64,000 nt of DNA, taken from assembly GCA_031763025.1 (NCBI GenBank), contig JASSKH010000020.1, positions 11,793,547 to 11,857,546 of the forward strand, written 5' to 3'. Source of the stretch: Macrocystis pyrifera (taxonomy: Eukaryota > Sar > Phaeophyceae > Laminariales > Laminariaceae). Below the pieces are notes generated by a model. That model did not search any database, was not told the origin of the DNA, and saw nothing but the letters and a program-made list of their open reading frames with translations. The position numbers were made by a program, and so were the translations under genes. Of the stretch, positions 44,033-55,279 are shown piece by piece; position 1 is the stretch's first letter; each line of letters starts with the position of its first letter.

Positions 44033-44821
44033 AACGGTACTTATCGCTAGCGCGCGCTGCTGTTGTAATGTTTTTTCTTTCTGCTTTGCTCGAGAAATAC
44101 TATCCATACATGCGTCTTCAGAACACTGTTCGCTCTCAGCTCACCGGTGCTGCCGCTCCTATATGGCGGTGCGTGACGGCCGTGATGGGCGGGAGATATG
44201 TAGCGTGATGTGGGGTGATGTCACAAGAACCACCGGAGAGAGATTGCTGTTCCGATATATATACCTGGCATTCTTCAGATAGATAGATGTACACGGAGCG
44301 GAGGACTTGATCACTCCCACGACTACAGCAGTATACGGAGAGCGCTGCTTCCACCTGGTACTGCTGCTACTGTGCATACACACGTGATATAGACGACAAA
44401 CAGTAGTTCTAAGGCTGCCGCTGTGCTACTCCTAATCTTGTTTGACCACTGGAGGTATGATGATACAGCTAGCTATATATTGCCTTCGAGCCTCCATGCA
44501 TCCACAGTATGTGGACACAACCCAACATCACCAGAAAGGACATAAACAAGAAAGGCGCAGCCAGAGAACCTGGATCGAATTGAAACCAATCTCTCAACGC
44601 TTTATAACTTACAGCATATATGCCACACCAGGAAGGCCAAAAAATGTGTGGCGATGCACACGCTCAACAAGGACCAAAATAAATAGCATCCATCCGTATA
44701 CGTCACTATCAATACCATGTCTTTTTTTCGGCTTTCAAAATTCTTCGCGTAAAATTATAGACGCGCGCTTTTGCTTCCCTGAAAATTCCAAGTAATCAGT
44801 GTACTCACTGCTGTAGCAGTA
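44033..44821. other. No gene recognised
   Basis: Motif-free open frames on both strands, including a 117-codon plus frame at 44442-44795 of unremarkable composition. Confidence 0.35.
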
Positions 44822-45125
44822 GTTTTTTTTTATAAATTTTGAAATACGTCAGCTGTGAGTTCGACTGATTAAATAGTTGATACTCAACTTTGCAAGCTGC
44901 GTAGTACGCCTCGTCTATATTTCATGTTTACCTAATTTTACAATTATAGAATACGCGCGCTCGGTTTATCACAATACTTGTAAAATTAGGTAAAAATGGA
45001 ATATAGACGAGGCGTATTACGCAGCTTGCAAAGTTGAGTATCAACTATTTAATCAGTCGAACTCACAGCTGACGTATTTCAAAATTTATAAAAAAAAATA
45101 TTGTGATAAACCGAGCGCGCGTATT
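44822..45125. mobile_element. MITE family B, head-to-head composite (giant palindrome)
   Basis: The complete element is 44950-45125, with terminal inverted repeats AATACGCGCGCTCGGTTTAT. To its left, 44822-44944 is an inverted copy of its interior (arms about 121 bp, only a few mismatches) lacking the outer terminus. The two arms are separated by about 33 bp, so the DNA or RNA could form a long hairpin. Confidence 0.85.
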
Positions 45126-45126
45126 C

Positions 45127-45262
45127 TGTATGTGATTCCTTGTCAAAGATATAGGCCAGCGGCTCCCCTGGACATGCCGCCCGGGTCAACAGGACAATTT
45201 TAAATAACATCATTCTGCGCGCTGATACTATATAACCCGAACAAGGGATATTGATATGATGT
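45127..45262. repeat. Repeat flanking MITE B, inverted copy of 48247-48381
   Basis: GTGATTCCTTGTCAAAGATA through to AACAAGGGATATTGATAT matches the complement of 48247-48381. The MITE B copies therefore sit within a larger duplicated unit. Confidence 0.85.
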
Positions 45263-45530
45263 TGAAGGGGTTTGTAAGGAGCATCTTTTCCAGATCATGT
45301 CGGTGACCACCCAGGTCGCGATCTCGCGCCGGGTGCACCGATATAAGCTCGCCCTGCGAGACCGCCAGGCCGCCGGGGGGGGAGAAGAGAGGAGGAGGGA
45401 GGACTACTTCCAATGGCGTGGGGATGGAATGTAGATGCGGAGTAGGACGCAGGGCGTATAGATAAATAGTCGGTGAAAATATATATCGGTAAAAGGTACC
45501 AGGTATAGTACGTATTCAATTGAGTATACC
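45263..45530. other. No gene recognised
   Basis: Unremarkable DNA with a GGTACCAGGTATAG motif near 45496. Confidence 0.4.
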
Positions 45531-45863
45531 GGCGTCCCCCGTGGCTTGGTAGGTGGTCCGCGAGCCTATCAAGATCAATTTCGTGAGTTCGAGTCTCACC
45601 GAGTGCATGCTCATAGGGACTATTTCTTGCATAAAATTGATTAGCGGAAAGCGCGAGAGCGTGAGTTAGCTGTACATTCGATGAAAATCGACGAGCGGTG
45701 GGAATGCTGAACCCTATGCGCGATAAAAACTAATGGCACGTACGGGGGGGGGAGAAGAGACGACACCTGTGACCACGGCCTGTCCAGAAGAGCGTCGAGG
45801 GTAAAACCTCCTACGAGTGGGCTGGAAAGTAAAAGTGATGATGAAAAAAAAAAAAAAAAAAAA
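45531..45863 (+). mobile_element. tRNA-derived SINE with poly-A tail (best copy)
   Basis: Begins with a tRNA-like head, GGCGTCCCCCGTGGCTTGGT, with A-box-like TGGCTTGGTAGGTGG and B-box-like GAGTTCGAGTCTCAC about 45 bp apart, as in internal Pol III promoters. A unique body of about 230 bp follows, ending in a pure A-run at 45844-45863. The body has CGATAAAAACTAATGGCACG and GTGACCACGGCCTGTCCAGA blocks shared with the other copies. Target-site duplications are not obvious. Non-autonomous; the LINE partner is unknown. Confidence 0.88.
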
Positions 45864-46809
45864 CGCAAGGAATGGATAAAATTTTGAGGGTGTTCGACGA
45901 ATTATGTTAGTTTTTTCATCTTGAATGAATAACGCCCTGCACATTGTCAGAAGGCAAACAATAATTAAAAAAAAATGATGTTGCAACATGTTGAAACCTT
46001 TGCAGTAGTTCATATAATTAATAATAAGCAGTATTACAACGGAACTGCTGTACAGCACATTTTTGGGGGACCAGTCCTTGAGTTCCTCCGGTTCTTGACA
46101 TAGCTGATACAAACTGATATTGATAATATCAATCGTACAGGCTAAATGAATATACCAAACTTTTGTCGGCGGCGGTTGAGTTGGGGTAGGACACTTAAAC
46201 AGTAAAATTAAAGTCTTGCAGTATCGACCCTCTCGTCAAAGGAAACCACTTTGTTTGAGAAAACTGTAGCCTACGAAGATTCCTATTTCTTTTTAGAAAG
46301 TTCGTATTAAATGCGGGTTGGCGCTTATAGCGTGTGTACATACCAGCTCGAAGATGGTGTGTACGCTTCTAGATCCAGTTCATGATGACAATAAAATATC
46401 TATCTACGATTTTTGTAAAAATGAGGCAAGCTCGAAGTCGCGGCTAGGCAACTTGTACGAGATGCTTCTATGGAAGAATAGACGACGAGATGGTGTGGTA
46501 AAACCCCAAGCCACAATGTCGAGGGGTTGGGTTGCCTCAGCAGATGAAAGCCGACGGTAAGCAAAAAAGGTAGTAAAGTGAGCTCGTAGGGAAGAGCTAT
46601 CTATCTATGCGCGTGGGCGCTCACAGCTCGAAAACACAAAGGAACACCCATACAATCCGTTCAAAACAGGCAAAGCAGAGACTGCAGTGCGAGCTACGTG
46701 GTACCAGGCAACTCTATGTTCTCAGGCTTTATGTTGTCAGGCAGCGACTAGTAATAGCTGATACTGACTACTACTTACTGCTGCAATAGGGGTCATCCCT
46801 AATATATAA
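45864..46809. other. No gene recognised
   Basis: An 80-codon plus frame (46318-46560) reads DPVHDDNKISIYDFCKNEAS and is not recognised. The rest is AT-rich. Confidence 0.3.
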
Positions 46810-46933
46810 TATTGCAGGGGACCATATACATACATACATAGTAAATAGGACCTACGGTACATACAAAAACGTATATACTTCCCTATTTTTACCAACAACA
46901 CTTGGTCCTATTTACTGTGGTCCCCCGTAATAG
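46810..46933 (+). mobile_element. MITE family A, copy with short insertion
   Basis: Family termini, with an extra TACATACATACATA expansion near 46825-46840 inside the left terminus. Confidence 0.85.
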
Positions 46934-47161
46934 TACCTACCCTCTAGCAAATAGGCACTTGGTCTGTGGGAAAATGATAAGATATCTCCCCAATTGTCTC
47001 TCGGCGCGAGAAAAGGGATCTCGCTTATGAATAGACCCGGAGTTCAGGTTTCGTTTGCGAGAGAGGACCGACACTAAGCCCATCAGTATCATGCTCGGGT
47101 GCATCTTCTTCGCATCGAACGGAGTCAATACGAAGCCGCATCGACACATCTTGCCGACCCT

Positions 47162-47614
47162 TCACTTTTCCTGCCCAGCTCCAACAATAATAATAATAAC
47201 AATTAGCAAAGTACGTACGTGAGGAGGCATCTGAATGTAAACAAACGATGATCTCTGCTTGATGTTGCTACTGTATGTTGATGCACAGTATTTAATTAAG
47301 TAAGTCGTTGAGTTGGTTAGTTTGGGTAGTCGCGGGACATTTACATTAATTAGTCCACTGTCTGTCGTATTAATAGCACACTCAGGAATGACACAGCAAG
47401 CAGTACCATAACAATAATCTCCTATTTTTGCCACACTGACAAATACCTGGTATGACACAATGTTGGGTGAATGTGAGCACCAACGGCATATCGCTGCTGC
47501 CGCAACTCTAAAACCCTCCGTGTTGGAGAGACCGCAACCAAAACCACACACAATCACAAGGTACAGCATTATGTATTGAATTGGTGGGCTCAAATGAAAC
47601 CAACAATAATACAA
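47162..47614 (-). other. Weak candidate small secreted or membrane protein
   Basis: A minus frame of 150 codons. From an internal ATG the start reads MLYLVIVCGFGCGLSNTEG, signal-peptide-like, and the end has a hydrophobic TLLIVIIIIVG. Cys residues are scattered. Low GC and no known motif; chance is quite possible. Confidence 0.2.
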
Positions 47615-48246
47615 ACTTGGTAACTGACTGTACTGGTACGACTGAAACTACTAATAATAGTACAGATCTACCAGATATATGCCAGGTCAAGGCTGAGCTG
47701 TAGTTTTTAAATATCTCCGCCTGAAATAATTAACTAACAAATTGCCGCAACGTACTGGTATAATATCTAGTCTGTAGTCTGTAGTGTAGTGTGTCGTCAC
47801 GAGGTGAAGGTGGCGAAACTACTGCTGTCTGTCGTGATTTAAAACCGCAGTGACAATTAAAACTACAGCATGCTGCAGTATATATTATACTCCTTTTTCA
47901 CAGGATGATTTCCGTAGATTTTCCTTGGGCCAGAATTGTATACCAGGATACCAGGTACCAGGTATACTGCATTTATTTTTACCTCTCGACCGAAGTGTAT
48001 GGATGGCGACGGCGTGTTACAGCAGATATAGGTATAGGCCCGACAAACAAAGAAGTGCACAATAAGAACATGAAAAGCTCACGTTTTGGAGCACGCTAAG
48101 AATATTGGATTCAGAAAATCAGAGAAACGAATCAACAGAAGTGGTGAACTCTGCAATAAATCCTATATACCTGGTAATACAAAAGCCTATGCCCAAGGTA
48201 TGTGATGCCCAAGGTAACAGTTACGGTAAAATATAAATAAACCGAA
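47615..48246. other. No gene recognised
   Basis: 47940-47970 has three tandem ACCAGG(A/T)A motifs. AT-rich remainder. Confidence 0.4.
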
Positions 48247-48381
48247 AATATCAATATCCCTTGTTCGGGTTATATAGTATCAGTGCGCAGAATGATTATT
48301 TAAAATTGTCCTGCTGACCCGGGCAGAATCCAGGGGAGTCGCTGGTCGCTGGCCTATATCTTTAACAAGGAATCACATATA
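48247..48381. repeat. Repeat flanking MITE B, copy 2
   Basis: ATATCAATATCCCTTGTTCG through to GGAATCACATATA, the inverse of 45127-45262. Confidence 0.85.
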
Positions 48382-48388
48382 CGATACG

Positions 48389-48530
48389 CGCGCTCGGTTT
48401 ATCACAATACTTGTAAAATTCGGTAAAAATGGAATATAGACGAGGCGTATCACGCAGCTTGCAAAGTTGAGTATCAACTATTTAATCAGTCGAACTCACA
48501 GCTGACGTATTTCAAAATTTATAAAATAAA
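48389..48530 (+). mobile_element. MITE family B, copy with truncated right end
   Basis: Left terminus ATACGCGCGCTCGGTTTATC and the full interior are present. The right terminus is reduced to AAACCGAG. Confidence 0.85.
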
Positions 48531-49078
48531 CCGAGTATAATGCGAAGCACTTTGTACATGTATAAAATATTACACATCATACAGATAGCGCCGTATGTAT
48601 GTATGATATATATTATGTGTTACTCACCCTAAAACCGATTTTAAGCTCAACTCGATGGACAGCCCCACGGCTCAGGCGTTGTTAAACCCTGTTATATATA
48701 ATAATCATATTTGAACGAAATTGGATAGTTCTGTACTCTGTCTGTAGGACTGCAGTCACATGGAAAGTTCTGGTGGTTACACACGTCACGGTTTACGGTT
48801 CACCTGGCGAATCATGCGAAGGCACAGGGTTACGGGCGCCTTATTCGATGCTTTGACGTCGCTTCTAGTAATAATTGTAGTCATTCTGCCGCCCGCGCCC
48901 CCATTGTGTTCCTGGCCGGGGATGACGTGGGTATATTCTGGTCGGTCGTGCAAAGGCACAGGATTGTGGGTCTGTGGCTGTTTTTCGTTTCCGGATTGAT
49001 ACACGCTCGACAGTAATTATTTTCCTGTTGCGGTCCACCCATAACCCCCCGTGCTGATCGCCGAGGGTGGTAGCAGTT
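48531..49078. other. No gene recognised
   Basis: No domain or repeat assigned. Confidence 0.4.
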
Positions 49079-49191
49079 ATTACGGGGGACCATAGTAAAC
49101 AGGCCCTACGGTACACGAAAAAACCTATACACTTCCCTGTTGATGCTAACAATATCTAGTCTCATTAACTATCATATGGTCCCCCGTAATA
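49079..49191 (+). mobile_element. MITE family A, complete copy
   Basis: TATTACGGGGGACCATAG ... TATGGTCCCCCGTAATA: perfect outer termini. Confidence 0.9.
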
Positions 49192-49418
49192 TCAGATACA
49201 CAAGTATACGTAGTCGTCGTGGCTAATCGTGTTCTCAATATTTTTTATAATTACACGTGTCCACCCTCATGCTGACCCCCGAGGGTACTAGAGTATTATA
49301 GTACTATAGGACGCACGCTAGGTACACGGTAGAAGTGCTCTACACGAGGTAGGACCACGGACACGAGGCATAAATTCGATGCGAGTCGACGAGGGAATAA
49401 AGTGCTGGAGCCTTATGA

Positions 49419-50048
49419 ATGAAGACACGGACCGTAGTGGGGAGCGAAGAAGCGAGCCTGCTCCGCGTGACGCCGGATATGAGGGAGGACTGGGAACGAG
49501 AAATAAAAGAAAGAAAGGCGAGAATATTAAACAACGAACGGGAGGGGGAAAAAAAAAAAAACGGACGAGCCGACAAACTCAACAAAAGGCAAGCTACCAA
49601 AACAGTAACGGTCGCCGAGTATCCGGCTCGGGCAGAGCCAAGAATCAAACTCGTGTTATGCCTGGTACAGCAGTATAGAGTCCCAAAAACATTAAGTGCA
49701 TTCGAACCTCACTATTCTGAATGCTAGCAAGCGTCATGTAAGAGGGTCCATCAAAACGGCTCTCGGGTTGCTTTTGTTTCCCTGTAAGCCTCCACATGTG
49801 CTTCTTGGTGCTCGTTTTCTCGTTTTTCTCCCATAACCTAATGTTCAATCTGTGTTTCCTGGTCATCCTTTTCTACGATTCTCCGGCTGCATATTAAACC
49901 GTTTTATATTTAGTAATAGCAAGTCTCGAAAAAAACGACCCGTGCCACGATAGAAGTGGCAGGCGCTGCTTCTTTGACAGACGGGGCACCTTAAGCCTTT
50001 TAGGTCAAACTTCAGCCTCATCTTAAGGACGAACCACTCTAATTTCAA
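49419..50048. other. Overlapping charged open frames on both strands
   Basis: Plus: 49419-49727 has an ATG, DMREDWEREIKERKARIL, then EYPARAEPRIKLVLCLVQQY and a stop. Minus: 50048-49863 contains LKGLRCPVCQRSSACHFY (a possible zinc-binding fragment). It ends in a TGA that overlaps the ATG of a second minus frame, 49866-49645, ending QNSEVRMHLMFLGLYTAV. No family is recognised. The two strands cannot both be coding over 49645-49727. Confidence 0.25.
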
Positions 50049-51869
50049 GGAGTTTGTCCACCAAAACGGGACTGCGGTCCTAGAAGAGAGTTAATTGGGA
50101 ACCCGAGGGTGCGGACAAACACAACGGTAACTATGATGGCGACATCAACTGTTTACGAACTGCGTGGTGACCGTTCAGTGGTACGAGTGGCAAATTATTT
50201 CTCTCGCGCGGTACGACTCCTTGCGGCATAACGCGGACACCAACTTGAAGCATCCCCCATTCACGCAGTGGCCGTTGTTTGATGGGGGGGGGGGGGGAGG
50301 TTGTCGTCAATTTCCCCCTTTGAAGTCCCTAGAGGGTTGAGTGCGCTGAGGAAACGAAATACGGCACCCACTATCGATGAAATGCTGTTAATTCAATACA
50401 CAACGTAGGTAAATATATTGCCGTCCCAAATGGGCTTTTTTCCGGAATACTTGACTTTTCTCGTCCGGCCGCGGGTCTTCTCTCGCACTCTAGGCTGAGT
50501 GGTACACAGGGAGTCCGTGTGTACACCACGGCGCAAATGCGAGCCCCGTCCGAGGTCCGTGGCGCGTGCGCTGGGCCTCCGAAGTCGAGAATTCTGGCAA
50601 ATAACTACTGGGAGTCATTCCGACCTGCTAGAACCAAGCAGGACAATGGAGACCCAACAAATTTCAAGATTTTTGTCTGCTGCTGGCTGCTGCTGTATCA
50701 TGTCTGATCACTCCGTCCCTTGAGCTCTCTACAGACGCAACCACGGCACAGCAACAGTCATTCATCAAGCTCTCTCCCTTTTGTGGCAGACACGGATAGC
50801 GATTTTTGTGGGGGGTGGGGGGGTGATTCCTGTTGACCTAGAAGAAAAAGTAGGAACGAACACATACATTATCTCGAGAAAGGTGTGCAACTAGGTGGAT
50901 GCTGCACAGGGGCAGGACGACGATTCGTACGAACTTCTTCCGTATTTCGAAAGTAACGCCCAGCCACGATGAGCACACTACAATAGCGGCAGCAGTACAA
51001 CAGCAGTGTTCGTATAGCATGTGTGTGCAGTATTCACCAGGTCGAGCAATCAATTGACCGTGGTCTCGTGTTCTTTTTTTTGGGGTGCAATAGGCTGGGG
51101 AACCTACCCGGTCGTGGCGAGCAGTCTACAATTATTATAATCAATCCCGCGCGAGCACGAGAGTTTCCTCTGCTGAGTTTGTTCTGCGTTGAAAATCTCA
51201 ATAATTTTTAAATCGCCTGTTTTTCTTATCAACCTCAGCAGCAGCGATACACGTCTGTCGAGCTGTCGAGCGTCATACATGCTTCACCTGAGCCCTTTGA
51301 CGTACATCACACACCTCACACCGAGAACGTACGTGAACACGAAACTGACTCTCTCGGTCCGTCTACCTCTGCATACTGCTTCTACCTTGCCAATAGAAGC
51401 AGTAATAGATAGGTGCCCCCCCAACCGTTTATAATACGCATCCTGTATATTTTACAAAATCATTATTAAGAGTAATCGTAGCAGTATAGTATCAGGTAGT
51501 TTGTGGCGTGCATGCTGCTCCTACCCTTACTTCAGTACATATATATGTGTAGTAGTTGTAGTGGTGTACATTAACGGTAACCGTATAGTAGCCATGCCCC
51601 CAACTCATGGTACCGCTCGCATGCTACGTTGTATCGAAGTTTTAGTATTATAGGAACAGTATTAGTAGTAGTAGGTATTGTAGTGTAGTATTTATTCATG
51701 ATGCTTCTACCTGTACTGCATCTACGTTTTACTGGTGGTGGTGTATAGTAGCAGTATAGCAGTCATGCCCCAACCCATGGTACTGCGTGGATATGTGACC
51801 TCTCTGTTTACTGTTTACCATGAGATTGTCTATATATATTGTATGAGCGTTTGGTCAGCAGTAGTGTGT
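50049..51869. other. No gene recognised
   Basis: Includes a G homopolymer at 50284-50296 and TAGTAG-rich DNA near 51650-51690. No domain seen. Confidence 0.4.
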
Positions 51870-51990
51870 GTGTGTGTTCTTCACATTAAACCGTTCTTCT
51901 ACTCGTCGACATCCAGCAAGCCCAGTGTCCGTGCTGATTCTTCACCCTAGAAAGATACGAGCTCTGTGGTCACAGACTACGACACAGAGA
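51870..51990. repeat. Dispersed repeat E, copy 2
   Basis: GTGTGTTCTTCACATTAAAC, CTCGTCGACATCCAGCA and GCTCTGTGGTCACAGACTAC match 2345-2475 in order. Confidence 0.75.
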
Positions 51991-52409
51991 TAACACACCG
52001 TAATGCATTAATAGCCTACGTAATACCATGCCTTCGCACTAGGTGCGGCCGACACAACATACATACATACGCCAGCAACCAAAATACACCATAAAGAAAG
52101 AGAAGCAACGAAAAAACCAAACCGAAAAAGAACAAGAAAAAGAAAAAGAAAAGGAGAAGAATCCCAAATAAATAAATAAAATGGGAAGCCAAAGCTCAGA
52201 CACATACATACTTACCCCGAGCATGAGCCAAAAGGGACGTGCAAGGGGAAAGATACGAGAAGGAAAAAGGGGACTATGCATCCCGGTGAACACTTAACTA
52301 AGTAAAAAGAGCAATAGTGAGTGGGCCAAAATACGCTCGTCACCCACCCACTATGTAGTACTTCTTTCATAAGGATAAGAAGGGAAAAAAATCAAAATGC
52401 ATACCGAAC
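51991..52409. other. Purine-rich DNA, no gene
   Basis: 52090-52180 is A/G-rich (AAGAAAAAGAAAAAGAAAAG), similar in style to 2890-3010 near the other LINE copy. Confidence 0.45.
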
Positions 52410-53283
52410 GGCCGCAGCACTTGGCGGTACGAGTAGCAAAGAAACGTCCAACCTATTAGTCGGCCTGGTACCTTGCTACCCTATCTGCGGTCTCTCTGCT
52501 ACTCTCTTCTACCGCGGTTTCCCTTCTATTCCTCCTGTTCCCCCCCCTGCCCCTATACACTTGTACGGTGTTCCCTCTACCCCTCCTGCTGTTACCCCTC
52601 CCCCCATTCCCTCTAACACTACCTGCAGCGGATGCACGGCGCTGTCTACTCAGCTTTGCCTCAGCCTCGTGCCACCTGCCCATGAACTGTTCAGCTGCTT
52701 CGAGGATTCCCCGGTACCACTTTCCCGTCTGTTTTGCTGCAGTGGGCCACAGTGCGGTCCCAACTCCAAAGACTAAGGGGGAGTCTTCCGTTGATCCCTC
52801 TGAGGCTTTGAACACTCTAAGGTCCTCAGCAATTGCCCTAGGCCAAGTCTTAGGCTGCCCGCCTGGTTTCGGGCTCCCCCCATCAGCGATCGTCCCGAAC
52901 ATCAACCGACTGGGCAATCGCCCCTCGTGTTGCCGCACCACAGCCCCCGCAAAGAAGAGTCGCCGTTTACGGATGGTCGTTTCGATACTTTCGCATCGTG
53001 TTATCCTGAGCGCCTTCGCATACGAGAGGGTGGTGTGGTCGGTGCGTAGTCGGCGCTGGAAACCAATGACTCGCAGAAGGACTTCGTGGTGGGCTGATCG
53101 AAGCTTGGCGAAGTGGTCCGCATTGAGGGTCCACGTCACGCAACCGTACAGCAAGGTCTCAATCACCTCGGCCTTCAGCATCCGGACTTTCAGACTAAGC
53201 GGTGCGTTCGTCCTATCGTACAGTTCCGGACCATACCGTTTGAGGCATGCCCGCATCAGACGGATTCGTCGCTCGATTTCGAA
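52410..53283 (-). mobile_element. 5'-truncated LINE, 266-codon C-terminal frame
   Basis: The minus frame 53256-52456 is uninterrupted: RMLKAEVIETLLYGCVTWTL, HHEVLLRVIGFQRRLRTDHT, CESIETTIRKRRLFFAGAVV, a KTWPRAIAEDLRVF part and a basic Gly/Arg-rich tail (RGNGGRGNSRRGRGN) ending in RVARYQAD. Order and content match the part downstream of the reverse-transcriptase core in LINE polyproteins. The element stops abruptly at EIERRIRLMRACL, next to GTA repeats, typical of 5' truncation. An open frame this long suggests recent insertion compared with the copy at 3.1 kb. Confidence 0.85.
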
Positions 53284-53286
53284 GTA

Positions 53287-53346
53287 CTTAGTAGTAGTAT
53301 AAGTTAGTAGTCGTAGTAGTCGTAGTAGTAGTACTGTAGTAGTAGT
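53287..53346. repeat. GTA trinucleotide repeat
   Basis: Interrupted (AGT)n run at the 5' truncation point of the LINE. Confidence 0.85.
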
Positions 53347-53447
53347 GTACCAGGCAGTATTTTGTTGAGCATATGCTGCTTCTACCTATACTACGAGTAC
53401 ATATGCGTAGTAGTGGTAGTGGTGTATAATGACGGAATATATAGTGA

Positions 53448-53660
53448 CATGCCGTGGCATGCCGTGGCACGACCTGCGGCAAAACTTCCACGGCATACCA
53501 CGGAATCTTCCACGGCATACCACGGAATCTTCCACGGACCCCCACGGCATACCATGGGACCCTAACCCTAACCCTAACCCTAACCCCAACCCTAATGCCG
53601 TGGAAGGTTTTGCCGCAGGTCGTGCCACGGCTTGCCGCAGGTCGTGCCACGGCATGCCGC
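53448..53660. repeat. Inverted repeat enclosing telomere-like repeats
   Basis: Left arm 53462-53496 (GCCGTGGCACGACCTGCGGC then AAAACTTCCACGGCAT) is complemented by 53594-53630. Between them are a 22-bp tandem (CCACGGCATACCACGGAATC) and a (CCCTAA)n tract at 53560-53595. Confidence 0.9.
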
Positions 53661-54129
53661 GCGAAAAAAGACAAATAATGTACATCCCTGTATATAGTAG
53701 CCAACCCATGCTACCGCGAGCATGCAGTGGAGTAGTATCCACCACAAAAACAGTAGTACTTGGTTCCTCCGACTAATATTAACAATTCTTACTCTTTCCT
53801 TCGAGCATCACGCCAACACATGGCTCTCGTTTCCGCCAAGAACACCTGTACGGGCGTTACTTGTGACTCCCTTTTCGCCTTGCGACACCCCCGGGATTTC
53901 ACGCTACCCCCATCCCGAAGGGGAACCTTGTATATAAATACGATATTGTTGGCTCTGTGCTCTCAGCGCTCCTCAGCGTTTGTTAGACGTATTGTTCGGC
54001 GTTGTTCGTGCTAGCGCGAGATGAGGTTCACCTCACGGGACGAAACTGCCTCATCGTGATCCTCGATCCCGACTGTGTCGGGGGTAGCCTAGGGCGTGCT
54101 TGCGCCGTGCCCTGGCTGCCGGCTGGTCT
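53661..54129. other. No gene recognised
   Basis: Short open frames with no motif. Confidence 0.4.
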
Positions 54130-54515
54130 GGTGTGAATACGTCAGCTGTGAGTGGAACCATTTGAGTGGTCGATACTTGATTAATGACAGATTCGTGCCC
54201 AAAGAATTTGGTTGTCAGTCTACCTTTGTCCCGTCAGGCCTACTCTTGGCCCATCAAACCCTCTTCCAAATATTATTGTTTAGGATGTCCTTGACAGCCA
54301 TGGCCGGGTGTGCTGTGCTCGTCTCTTGCAGAAACTTTTTATATCGAAACATCGGCTGTGAGATGGACGAGTTGAGTGATCGATACTTGATTTATGACAG
54401 TCTCGTAGCCAATTGTTTCGGTTGATGGTCTACCTTTGCCCCGTCAGGCCTAACTCTGACCCGTTGAACCCTCTCCTGAAATATGATAGTTTTGAGCATT
54501 GGAATGTCTTTGACG
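54130..54515. repeat. Dispersed repeat D, two direct copies
   Basis: 54130-54300 and 54345-54515 share GTGAGT/GAG..., GATACTTGAT, TATGACAG or ATGACAG, GTCTACCTTTG, CCCCGTCAGGCCTA-like and TTTGAC blocks. An inverted third copy lies at 56735-56860. A 17-bp string (ATACGTCAGCTGTGAGT) is shared with MITE family B. Confidence 0.75.
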
Positions 54516-55279
54516 GCTGCCTGTCTAGGGGCAAATGTGCCGTCAACCGACATCTACGGTCGATCGTGACGGTAAGAATATTCTGTCGTCGATGCCAGCG
54601 CCCAGATTGGACCTCTTCTCCTTTGGCCGAAACGGGAGAGGACGAATCCTCCGCGGCTTTCGACAGCTCATGGCGGCAAGAGCGTGGGGAATATGGGCTG
54701 GAGTGGCCGGTCTCATGCTCCACCGTTGCTTCTGCGTTGAGGGTTGGGCATTCCAGAAACGAAGATCGAAATTCCGATTCGGGTTATATTATGTATGTGA
54801 GAAAACACGAGTTTAGCTCAAAAATATTGAGATTCGTAGGCTAGCATATGGTTGGGAAACGAGCGTCACGAGCCTCTTGGGCTGCTGTGCACACCCGGGG
54901 CCCAGGCTCCGTGAGGCTGAGAAGACGGAGTCTTTGGTTTCGACCGAATCGGATGAGTCTACGCCGCGGGAGAAGCGGTAGAGTGGTGGAGATAAAAGTG
55001 GTGTCTACGGTTTTGATTTTTGTTTTTACACGCAGCAGGCAGCAGCAATGGCAATGTTTGCCATCAATGAGAATGACTATAGCCATTCTCATTAGGCACC
55101 AGCTAGTCATTTCCATTAGGCACCAGCAATGGCAATGGAATACTCGTCATTGCCATTGGGCACCAGCATCACATGAGGCGTGGAGGTTCGGTTGTATTGT
55201 GAAACCGTTTTTTATCGTGTAAGCGCCAAGCAAAAATTAAAGTCATGAACATGTACCGGCTACGACGAGGTACGACGAC
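54516..55279. other. No gene recognised; CATTGCCATT-rich repeat
   Basis: 55050-55160 repeats CACCAGC(AATGGCAATGG) and ATGAGAATG / CATTCTCATT strings. Open frames 54413-54844 and the opposite strand are motif-free. Confidence 0.4.

Noticed and set aside
45531..45606. Functional tRNA gene
   Set aside because: The tRNA-like head is followed by a SINE body and poly-A tail and is repeated elsewhere with the same body; no clean cloverleaf was worked out.
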